In this document: positions 7,894 to 15,231 of the stretch, one piece after another
Layout: every line of letters starts with the position of its first letter
Position numbering within the stretch: position 1 is the stretch's first letter
Assembly (NCBI GenBank): GCA_910574475.1
Contig: CAJTAT010000004.1
Span: 349,991 to 413,990 of the forward strand
Source: Clostridia bacterium
GTDB taxonomy: Bacteria > Bacillota > Clostridia > Lachnospirales > Lachnospiraceae
Length of the DNA stretch: 64,000 bases
Reading direction: 5' to 3'
Position numbers and translations under genes: made by a program
Notes under the pieces: model-generated
The model's input: the letters and a program-made list of their open reading frames with translations, nothing else
Databases searched by the model: none
What the model was told of the DNA's origin: nothing

Positions 7894-8767
7894 AGAGACG
7901 TTTTTAGAAGAGCTGCGGGAACATCTTCAGATTCTAGAGGATCAGGAGCAGCGGGACATTATGGAAGAGTATGCCCAGCATATTGATATGAAGATTCAGA
8001 AAGGCTTGAGCGAGGAGGAGGCTATCAGGGACTTTGGATCAGTAAAGGAGCTGGCAGCAGAGATTTTGGAAGCTTATCATGTAAAGCCAGGGTTTCATAA
8101 TAGAAAAACCTCAGTCAAAATGCCGGATTTGAAGCAGGTGAAGATTTTGGACGGTAAGGAGGCGCTTGAGCGTGGAAGCTGCTGGATCAAGGATAAACTA
8201 AAAAGGACTGGTCAGGCGATAGGCAAAGGATTTCAATGGATTGGGAAAAAATGGAAGAGTTTGATGGAATGGATAAAAAATCTGTTTAGTAGAAAAATAG
8301 AGATGCCATTGGAAAATACAGAGAATTTCCAAACAGATAAAGAGAAGGAATCTTCCAATGAGATTTCTACCAATATAAATAATATGCGTCAGGGTACTAT
8401 AATAGATGCAGGAAAAAGAGAGAGGATACATACAGGGGGATTTTTTGATACAGTCAGACGTGGAATCGTCAGCTTATGGAAGCTGTTCATTTCTTTCTGC
8501 ATTTGGTGGCTGGTGTTTCTTTGGAACTGTGGGTGGCTGATGTTTTCCGTATTTTGCGGATTCTTTACCTTGATAATGCTGGCCGGCTGCGGAGCCATTT
8601 TGGTTCTCCTGCCTCAGGGCTATCCGTTGCTTGGAATCTTGCTGCTCTCTCTGGGTGGAATGTGTTGCTTTGGAGCCTTGACTTGCGGAGCATTTACCCT
8701 GATGATACGAAAGAAACGGGAAGAATCTGTGACAGACAAAGTGGATGGGGAGGTGCAGTATGAGTAA
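7886..8767 (+). CDS. HAAS (DUF1700) domain membrane protein
   Basis: A 293-residue protein. Residues 1-70 form the helical HAAS signalling domain (FLEELREHLQILEDQEQRDI, followed by GLSEEEAIRDFGSVKELAAEIL). A basic, Trp-rich linker follows, and two or three hydrophobic segments occupy about 192-265 (rich in Trp, Cys and Gly). It is coupled to the PadR gene by an 8-bp overlap. HAAS proteins usually link PadR regulators to membrane or envelope partners; the exact function of this one cannot be read from sequence. Confidence 0.78.
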   Translation: MNKETFLEELREHLQILEDQEQRDIMEEYAQHIDMKIQKGLSEEEAIRDFGSVKELAAEILEAYHVKPGFHNRKTSVKMPDLKQVKILDGKEALERGSCWIKDKLKRTGQAIGKGFQWIGKKWKSLMEWIKNLFSRKIEMPLENTENFQTDKEKESSNEISTNINNMRQGTIIDAGKRERIHTGGFFDTVRRGIVSLWKLFISFCIWWLVFLWNCGWLMFSVFCGFFTLIMLAGCGAILVLLPQGYPLLGILLLSLGGMCCFGALTCGAFTLMIRKKREESVTDKVDGEVQYE

Positions 8768-9272
8768 GTGGCAGAAGATATTACTGGGAGTTTTCAGCGT
8801 CGGCGTATTGCTGTGTGGGATTGGTGCAGGAGTTATATTTACAGAATTTTCCTCCCTTGCCTATGGGGGGATACAGATTCTGGGGGAGCCGGACATACGA
8901 ACGGAGAATCTTGATGTGGAGTTCGAGCCGGGAGATGAGAAATACCTGATTACAGGTTGGTACCAGTGGAGACAGGATACTGTGCTGACAGATGAAAAGG
9001 TGCCAGAAAATACAGTTCGCTTTCATGTGACTTATAATAGTAAACGTGTGATTCCCCGTACTTACTGGGACGAGGAGAATCAGGAAATTTCCCTTCAATA
9101 TAGCTGGTTAGGCGATGATGATGAGGATATGAAATTGCTCATGGAGGCAAAGGATCTGTTTCTAAAAAATATAAAAGAGGGCAGACTTGTATCATTTGAT
9201 ACTGTGGGTGTGGAGGAGGTTACAGTTACGGTCAATCCGGCCAATGTAGATGATATAAGACTCATTTATTAG
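8760..9272 (+). CDS. Membrane-anchored envelope protein of unknown function
   Basis: 170 residues from the ATG at 8760, which has GGGGAGG seven bases before it and overlaps the end of the HAAS gene by 8 bp. One hydrophobic segment near the N-terminus (about residues 6-26) acts as signal or anchor; the rest is acidic and looks extracellular, with beta-type repeats such as ENLDVEFEPGD and VGVEEVTVTVNPANVDDI. I do not recognise the family. It may be a reduced relative of the DUF4097-type adhesin-like proteins that often follow PadR-HAAS genes, but that is a guess from context. Confidence 0.6.
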   Translation: MSKWQKILLGVFSVGVLLCGIGAGVIFTEFSSLAYGGIQILGEPDIRTENLDVEFEPGDEKYLITGWYQWRQDTVLTDEKVPENTVRFHVTYNSKRVIPRTYWDEENQEISLQYSWLGDDDEDMKLLMEAKDLFLKNIKEGRLVSFDTVGVEEVTVTVNPANVDDIRLIY

Positions 9273-9279
9273 AATATAA

Positions 9280-9321
9280 TTGTAAGATTCTTGTAAGAAA
9301 TACGACGATTCTTTTGTAAGA
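9280..9321. promoter_or_regulatory. Three direct repeats TTGTAAGA upstream of the response regulator
   Basis: TTGTAAGA occurs at 9280-9287, 9291-9298 and 9314-9321, that is at offsets of 11 and 23 bp, about one and two helical turns. OmpR/PhoB-family regulators bind such tandem direct repeats, so this is a probable autoregulatory site of the regulator gene starting 40 bp downstream. Confidence 0.5.
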
Positions 9322-9361
9322 AACATTTCCTATCATAGATTCAGGCTTGAAGGAGGAATAG

Positions 9362-10063
9362 ATGATGAACGAATGTGTGCTGGTGGTAGATGATGACCGT
9401 GAGATCGTAAAAGCGATTGCGCTGCTATTAGAAAAGGAAGGATACCAAGTGCTGAAAGCCTATGACGGCATGGAAGCTTTGGAACTGGTGGCAGAGCAGC
9501 CCATACGGCTGATTATCATGGATGTGATGATGCCGAAGCTGGACGGCCTGTCCGCAGTCATGAAGATCCGGGAGCGGAAGAATCTTCCTATCATTGTCCT
9601 GAGTGCAAAGAGTGAGGATACAGACAAGATTTTGGGACTTTCCATGGGAGCCGATGATTATGTGTCCAAGCCCTTCAACCCTCAGGAGCTGGCAGCCAGA
9701 GTAAAGAGCCATCTACGCAGGTACACTTCCCTGGGAGACATCAACGCCCAGCAGCAGGCAGATGAGATACACAATGGCCGTCTCTGCTATCGCATAGAAG
9801 AGCGGACCCTCTATGCGGATGGGGAACCGGTAAAACTTACGGCTACAGAGACAAAGATTGTGGATCTGTTGATGCGAAACAGGGGACGTATTTTTCCGGC
9901 AGAGGAGATCTATCAGCGTGTCTGGGAAGAGGATGCTTTTGCCCCAGAGAATACGGTGATGGTGCATATCCGACGTATTCGTGAAAAGATTGAACTCAAT
10001 CCAAAGGAGCCAGAATATTTAAAGGTGGTGTGGGGAATTGGATACAAAATGGAGAAAATTTAG
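9362..10063 (+). CDS. OmpR/PhoB-family response regulator
   Basis: A 233-residue regulator (or 232 from the second ATG at 9365); AGGAGGA lies just before. The receiver domain has the VVDDDREIV acidic pocket and phospho-acceptor D54 in LIIMDVMMPKLDG. The C-terminal winged helix contains KLTATETKIVDLLMRNRGRIF and ends EYLKVVWGIGYKMEKI. It overlaps its partner kinase gene by 26 bp and is probably autoregulated through the direct repeats upstream. Confidence 0.88.
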   Translation: MMNECVLVVDDDREIVKAIALLLEKEGYQVLKAYDGMEALELVAEQPIRLIIMDVMMPKLDGLSAVMKIRERKNLPIIVLSAKSEDTDKILGLSMGADDYVSKPFNPQELAARVKSHLRRYTSLGDINAQQQADEIHNGRLCYRIEERTLYADGEPVKLTATETKIVDLLMRNRGRIFPAEEIYQRVWEEDAFAPENTVMVHIRRIREKIELNPKEPEYLKVVWGIGYKMEKI

Positions 10064-12434
10064 AATCATTCTTAGTTTTACGGCATTTTTTGTAGGAATG
10101 ACTTTGCTACTCAATAACTTTATATCTATGATTAACCTGATAGGCAGCAGTTGGGATAGTCTGTCTGCCCGGATGGGGACAGATTATCAGGAGCAAGAGG
10201 ACTTCCGCTGGTATATGTCCAACCGTCTGGAAGAACTTCTCGGTGTGGCCACCGGCGGAAAGGGTTGGAACAGTTATGGAGTAACCTATAGCAACGGCGA
10301 TATTTATTATGGCAATGGATATTATAATGACGGATGGTGGTGGGAGACTTCTACAGACGTTCAAGAGGCAGAGCAGGCAGTAGGAGAAGAGATTTCTGAA
10401 GATATAGCAGCCTATGCCGGAGAGGCTAGTTCTTCGGATATCACATACTCAGACGGGTATTGGAGAGAGAGGCAGGAGGAGTCTGGGATATACGGCGATG
10501 AATATGGATACCGGAAGCCTGATCTGGATTCTTATATGAAAGAATATGCCAGAGACAAGAATCTTCGTTATGCAGTGCTTTATAAGGGGAAATTGCTCTA
10601 TACGAACATGGAGCAACTGGAAACTCAGGTTGGAGAGGAATTAAAGAACACAGATTTCCAGAGCTATCTTCCACAGGATGAAGAGTACAATTTCTGTCTG
10701 TGGTTTAATGACAAGGGGGATGGCAAGGTTCGGATTAATAAAGACGGCCAAGATCTGGATGTGTATGGGGATGGCGTATACACAGAAGACAGCCTTTGGT
10801 TTGTGCCAGGCTATACGAACTTCAATGTGGATGAAACCACCAAGGAAGCTGTTGTTTTCATAGCAGCAGCAAAAAAACCAAAGCTTTATATAGCTGGTAA
10901 TTATTCCCAATATGGGAGTAATCAAAACTGGGGAGGGCTCTATAGTTTACAACAGCGCCAGCAGTACCGTTACGACCAGTATCAGGCCTGCAAATGGAAA
11001 CTTCTTACAGCCCTTCTTTTGTTGACTCTGGCATTTTTATTTCGCAAGGATAAGCGGCTTGGAGATCAGGCCATTGGAAGATTCCTGGGACATATCTGGA
11101 TGGAGCCAAAGCTCTTGCTATTCGTGGGAATTCCCATTTTGTTTCTCCTGACTGGAGGAAGAGAGATGCTTCGGGAACTTATCTGGATACTGGAGGACGA
11201 AGCTTATCTTGGAATCGAAGAGCTTAGCTATTATGCAGGTATGTTCATCATGAGAGGGACATTTCTTACGGCAGTCTTTTGGATGATCTATCTGGGTGCA
11301 GTGGATCTGAGACTCAATAAGGGACATAGAAAATTCTTGTTCGGTCCTTTGGTTCTAAGTCTGCGTACGAGAGAGCTAAAGCTCCCGGTACAAAAAAGAA
11401 TGGTTGAGCGGTACTGCCAGGTGCTGGTTCCCGCTGTGCTCTCAACTGTATTTACCATAGCGGCGGCTGTCTCATATGAAAATAGCTACAGAGAATGGAA
11501 CAGTTCAGCTCTTGTGATGCTCCTCTTCGCTATATTCAGTTGGCTTTGGCTTCTCATATTTGGAACCTGGCATTTAAGGAAAAATAAGCAGTTAGCTAAA
11601 GATCTGGGAGCATTGTCGAATCAGATTTTGGAAATCCGGGAGGGAAATTTGACAAAGCGTCTGGAACTTCCCGAGGATGCGGATCTAAAGGCGGCAGCAG
11701 AGAATTTAAATGAGATTCAGCAGGGTATGGAAACTGCTTTGCGGGAGCAGACAAAGAGTGAGCGGATGAAAGTAGAACTGGTAGCTAACGTCTCCCACGA
11801 TATAAAGACACCTTTGACTTCTATCGTCAGCTATGTGGAGCTTTTAAAGCAGGAAGAGGAATTGCCGGAACACGTAAAGGAGTATGTACAGATCCTGGGT
11901 GAGAAATCGGAGCGATTAAAGACAATGATACAGGATGTCTTTGAGGTGAGCAAGGCGGCTTCCAATCAGCTTCCAGTCAATATGGAACGGTTGGATCTGG
12001 GAAAACTTCTGCGGCAGACTCTTGCAGATATGAATACACAGATCGAAGAGAGCGGGCTGGGACTTAAGACATCCATTCCAGAAAAACCAGTTATGATTTT
12101 TGCGGACGGACAACGGCTGTACCGGGTCTTCCAAAATCTCATACAAAATGCCCTGAAATACTCTCTGAGTGGCTCCCGAATCTTTTTGACTTTGACAGAC
12201 GACGGAAAAGCTGCAGTGGCCAGCATCAAAAATATTTCTGATATGGAACTTGATGACGCCAAAGACTTTACAGAACGCTTTGTCCGTGGGGATACAAGCC
12301 GCACAGATGGAGGAAGTGGTCTGGGCCTGTCTATAGCCAAGAGCTTTACGGAGGCATGCGGGGGAAGCTTTCGGGTGGAGACGAATGCAGATCTCTTTAC
12401 TGTGATTGTGGAATTTGCAGTGGTTCATCAGTAA
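10038..12434 (+). CDS. Multi-span sensor histidine kinase
   Basis: 798 residues. The start is a TTG at 10038, inside the regulator gene, with a GGTGGTGTGGGG purine-rich site before it. One span at about 9-30 is followed by an outside domain of about 290 residues, rich in Tyr, Gly, Trp, Asp and Glu (GDIYYGNGYYNDGWWW). Five more hydrophobic segments lie between about 315 and 515, then a HAMP-like linker, the HisKA helix with H587 in NVSHDIKTPLTSIVSYVELL, and an ATPase domain with GGSGLGLSIAKSF near 757. The kinase core is close to those of BceS/VanS-like envelope sensors. What it senses is unknown. Confidence 0.85.
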   Translation: MDTKWRKFRIILSFTAFFVGMTLLLNNFISMINLIGSSWDSLSARMGTDYQEQEDFRWYMSNRLEELLGVATGGKGWNSYGVTYSNGDIYYGNGYYNDGWWWETSTDVQEAEQAVGEEISEDIAAYAGEASSSDITYSDGYWRERQEESGIYGDEYGYRKPDLDSYMKEYARDKNLRYAVLYKGKLLYTNMEQLETQVGEELKNTDFQSYLPQDEEYNFCLWFNDKGDGKVRINKDGQDLDVYGDGVYTEDSLWFVPGYTNFNVDETTKEAVVFIAAAKKPKLYIAGNYSQYGSNQNWGGLYSLQQRQQYRYDQYQACKWKLLTALLLLTLAFLFRKDKRLGDQAIGRFLGHIWMEPKLLLFVGIPILFLLTGGREMLRELIWILEDEAYLGIEELSYYAGMFIMRGTFLTAVFWMIYLGAVDLRLNKGHRKFLFGPLVLSLRTRELKLPVQKRMVERYCQVLVPAVLSTVFTIAAAVSYENSYREWNSSALVMLLFAIFSWLWLLIFGTWHLRKNKQLAKDLGALSNQILEIREGNLTKRLELPEDADLKAAAENLNEIQQGMETALREQTKSERMKVELVANVSHDIKTPLTSIVSYVELLKQEEELPEHVKEYVQILGEKSERLKTMIQDVFEVSKAASNQLPVNMERLDLGKLLRQTLADMNTQIEESGLGLKTSIPEKPVMIFADGQRLYRVFQNLIQNALKYSLSGSRIFLTLTDDGKAAVASIKNISDMELDDAKDFTERFVRGDTSRTDGGSGLGLSIAKSFTEACGGSFRVETNADLFTVIVEFAVVHQ

Positions 12435-12488
12435 CCGGGCGCCCTTCCTTGCATAAAAATATAGAGAAAGCATAAGAGAATTTTATGA

Positions 12489-12532
12489 GCTATGACCCAT
12501 TTTAGAATGTGCGTTCTGAAATGGGTCGTAGC
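12489..12532. repeat. 44-bp near-perfect inverted repeat
   Basis: GCTATGACCCATTT and AAATGGGTCGTAGC face each other, and the stem continues with GAA/TTC around a small loop. One T.G wobble and one internal mismatch are the only flaws. It lies between the kinase and the dipeptidase gene. There is no T-run on the plus strand, so it is not a standard terminator; it may be a processing or pausing hairpin, or a dispersed repeat. Confidence 0.6.
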
Positions 12533-12556
12533 GAAGCTTAAATGTAGGAGAAAAAT

Positions 12557-13597
12557 TTGGAAGAAGTATTATTAGAATGGGCAAAGACTATACATAAAGA
12601 GAATCCGGTTGTAGATGCACATTTTGATTTGGCGGCTGAGGTCTACGCAAGACGGCGATACGGAGAGAAAGATGTGGTGGAGCGGTGTTATCTGTCATAT
12701 TTTCAGGAGGCTTCACTGAACGTAATCGTGTCCTCCGTTTATGTGCCTACACAGGAATTGCCGGAAAAGGGGCTGCATACAGCCATTGGCCAGATAGCTG
12801 CTCTTCGGGATGACTTAGATCCCATTACAGATCAGATCTGTATTGTTACATCAAAGAAGGAGCTGGATACAGCTTTAGAGAAAGGGAAAATTGCCATGCT
12901 TTTAGCCCTGGAGGGATTGGATCCTGTGGGGACAGATCTCTGCCTTTTACGAGCCTTTTACGATCTGGGAGTGCGAGGGGCCAGCCTTACCTGGAGCCGG
13001 CGAAATGCCTTTGGGGAAGGCTGCTGCAAAGCTGGAGAGATGCGAGAAATCCCGGGAGGACTCACTGAGCTTGGCCGGGAAGCTATCAGAAAAATGGAGG
13101 AGCTTGGCATGTACCTGGATGTGAGCCATCTAAACAATGATGGTTTTGCCGATGTCCTCAAATGTGCCAGGAAGCCCTTTATTGCCAGCCACTCCAATGC
13201 ATGGCAGATACATCCCAACTATCGAAATCTTAGGAATGATCAGATCGAAGAGCTGGCTGTCAGAGGCGGGGTGATTGGCCTCAATGCCTGTGGAGTGATT
13301 GCAGGCGTTCCACCGCTGCCCAAGAAGCAGGCTTTCAGCCGTCTGTGCGAGCATGTAGAATACCTCATAGCACAGGCCGGATCAGAGCATGTGGGCTTTG
13401 GATTTGACTTATGTAACGGCCTTTCTGCTTCTACTCCCAGGATTTATTTTCAGGTGGAAGAGGATGATTTGCTGTCTCACCATGGGGAGATGGTGATGCT
13501 GACGGCAGAGCTTCTTGGGCGTGGCATGAAGGAGGAGACATTGACAGGAATATTGGGGGGCAATTTCCTCCGCTATTTTAGAAGCGTTATAAAATAA
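12557..13597 (+). CDS. Membrane-dipeptidase family (M19) dipeptidase
   Basis: 346 residues from a TTG at 12557 preceded by TAGGAG. The M19 zinc-site signature is present: HxD at H22/D24 (VVDAHFDLA), the bridging-Glu region LALEGLDPVGTD, the conserved DLGVRGASLTWSRRNAFGEG, ASHSNAWQIHPNYRNL and GFGFDLCNG near the end. These enzymes hydrolyse dipeptides, including D-amino-acid-containing ones. There is no signal peptide, so it is probably cytoplasmic. Its 3' end overlaps the convergent amidotransferase-like gene by 25 bp. Confidence 0.88.
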   Translation: MEEVLLEWAKTIHKENPVVDAHFDLAAEVYARRRYGEKDVVERCYLSYFQEASLNVIVSSVYVPTQELPEKGLHTAIGQIAALRDDLDPITDQICIVTSKKELDTALEKGKIAMLLALEGLDPVGTDLCLLRAFYDLGVRGASLTWSRRNAFGEGCCKAGEMREIPGGLTELGREAIRKMEELGMYLDVSHLNNDGFADVLKCARKPFIASHSNAWQIHPNYRNLRNDQIEELAVRGGVIGLNACGVIAGVPPLPKKQAFSRLCEHVEYLIAQAGSEHVGFGFDLCNGLSASTPRIYFQVEEDDLLSHHGEMVMLTAELLGRGMKEETLTGILGGNFLRYFRSVIK

Positions 13598-14256
13598 TGA
13601 AGAAGCAGGGAACCGTCAACAGTCTCTGGATTGATATGAGGGAAACACATTCGCTCTGGATGCCATTGGACGCCCAGTATGGGGAGTGTTTTGTGGTACA
13701 TAGCCTCGATAACAAAGTCAAAGCCATATTGAGCGACTAACAGCCCATCACCCACGGAGCCAACGCCCTGGTGGTGGGCACTGTTCGTTACAGGAAAAGA
13801 ACCATAGAGCTTTTCTGGAAATGTTCCCCCTGCTGCCTTAGTTAGATGAACCTTATCCTTTCCCTCATACTTGTGGACACTCAGAGAATATTTGGGAAGA
13901 TCCTGGATAATGGTACCGCCAAAATATACATTGATGATTTGCAGGCCTTTACAAATGCCAAGAACTGGCTTATTAGCCTGAAGAAATTTTTCCAGCATTT
14001 GTAATTGAACTTGATCCAGAGGCTTATCAATCTCATAAGATCCCCGATTGTCAGCATGGAAGAGAGAGGGATCAATATCCCCGCCACCTGGGAGCACCAG
14101 GCCGTCGTAGTCAGAGACAGACAAAGGCAGCCCGCCTTGTTGGACAAGCTCACTGATTTGGTCGGGCAGTGTATCGAAGCGCACCTGGAGCTGGGAAAAA
14201 GCATCCTGGTAGTTTTGGGTAGTATTTTTGTAACCTGCAATGAAGAGCTTTTTCAT
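13573..14256 (-). CDS. Class-I glutamine amidotransferase-like hydrolase (peptidase C26 family)
   Basis: 227 residues from the ATG at 14256, which has CCGAGGTC before it; a longer upstream in-frame extension is AT-rich and not credible. The triad is visible: C102 in PVLGICKGLQIIN, H199 and E201 in GVQWHPE. VLPGGGDIDPSLF near residue 54 is typical of the gamma-glutamyl-GABA hydrolase (PuuD-like) branch. The substrate is probably a gamma-glutamyl compound; neighbours give no pathway. The gene converges on the dipeptidase gene and their coding ends overlap by 25 bp, so there is no room for a separate terminator. Confidence 0.82.
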   Translation of the reverse strand: MKKLFIAGYKNTTQNYQDAFSQLQVRFDTLPDQISELVQQGGLPLSVSDYDGLVLPGGGDIDPSLFHADNRGSYEIDKPLDQVQLQMLEKFLQANKPVLGICKGLQIINVYFGGTIIQDLPKYSLSVHKYEGKDKVHLTKAAGGTFPEKLYGSFPVTNSAHHQGVGSVGDGLLVAQYGFDFVIEAMYHKTLPILGVQWHPERMCFPHINPETVDGSLLLHYFITLLK

Positions 14257-14418
14257 AGAAAAGACCTCGGAAAAATATTTTTTTAAATATATGAAAATAA
14301 ATGAAGAAAAAGACGGGCTTTTTTCGTTATAAAATAAGAAAAAATACATATGAAAATTTATGTAATAAAAAATTAAGATTTTATGAAGATTCTTGATCTT
14401 ATGCAAAAACGTGTTATT

Positions 14419-14436
14419 GTATTATTGTAATAATAC
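14419..14436. promoter_or_regulatory. Palindromic operator upstream of the MacAB-like operon
   Basis: GTATTATTGTAATAATAC is an inverted repeat with 8-bp arms and a two-base centre. It ends 18 bp before the ATG and overlaps the likely -10 region following TTGATC (14394-14399). It looks like a site for a dimeric repressor; the regulator is not adjacent. Confidence 0.45.
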
Positions 14437-14454
14437 AGAAATGAGGAGAACTGT

Positions 14455-15174
14455 ATGAGCGCATTAGTAGAGGTAAGGGATATCTGCAAAATCTACAATC
14501 CCGGAGAAAACGAGGTTCGGGCCTTGGACAATGTGAATCTCTCCATAGACAAAGGAGAGTTTGTAGCCATAATCGGACAGTCTGGTTCAGGAAAGTCTAC
14601 CCTGATGAATATGTTGGGATGCCTGGATGTCCCCACTTCAGGGAAATATTACTTAAATGGGAAAGATGTCTCGACCCTCAGCGACGACGAGCAGTCAGAT
14701 ATCAGGAATTTGGAAATAGGTTTTATCTTTCAGGGGTTTAATTTGATCAGCAACTTAACTGCCATCGAAAATGTGGAGCTTCCTCTGATCTACCGGGGCG
14801 TGGGAAAGCGTGAGAGAAATCGGCTGGCTGTAGATGCTCTGAAGATTGTGGGCCTGTCTCACCGAATGAACCACAGGCCAAATGAAATGTCAGGAGGACA
14901 GCAGCAGAGAGTGGCCATTGCAAGGGCTATTGCTGCAAAGCCGCCAGTCATCCTGGCAGATGAGCCTACCGGAAACCTGGATTCTGGATCTAGTAAGGAG
15001 ATTTTACAGATTTTGAAGGAATTGTATGAGGGTGGAAGAACCGTGATCTTAATCACCCACGACAATGGAATAGCAGCTCAGGCCAAGAGGGTCATCCGTA
15101 TTATAGACGGAAAAATCAAATCGGATAGTAAGTATTCCGATCCTTTACTCCAGGAAGAGATCACAGATGCTTAA
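14455..15174 (+). CDS. MacB/LolD-type ABC transporter ATP-binding protein
   Basis: A 239-residue ABC ATPase. Walker A is [10 protein letters not shown] near residue 42, the signature [14 protein letters not shown] near 142, and Walker [14 protein letters not shown] near 163. [12 protein letters not shown] and the general layout match the MacB/LolD (3.A.1.122) subfamily, which powers mechanotransmission-type export rather than import. AGGAGA precedes the ATG. The adaptor and FtsX-type permease follow directly, making a complete three-part system. Confidence 0.88.
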   Translation: MSALVEVRDICKIYNPGENEVRALDNVNLSIDKGEFVAIIGQSGSGKSTLMNMLGCLDVPTSGKYYLNGKDVSTLSDDEQSDIRNLEIGFIFQGFNLISNLTAIENVELPLIYRGVGKRERNRLAVDALKIVGLSHRMNHRPNEMSGGQQQRVAIARAIAAKPPVILADEPTGNLDSGSSKEILQILKELYEGGRTVILITHDNGIAAQAKRVIRIIDGKIKSDSKYSDPLLQEEITDA

Positions 15175-15231
15175 GCCTGTAAGAAAAGTAGCAGTAAGAG
15201 TGAGACTATGATAAGTATGAGGAGAATAGAG

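Noticed and set aside
11916..12473. 185-residue minus-strand open frame
   Set aside because: Antisense to the ATPase domain of the sensor kinase, with no ribosome site or recognisable motif.
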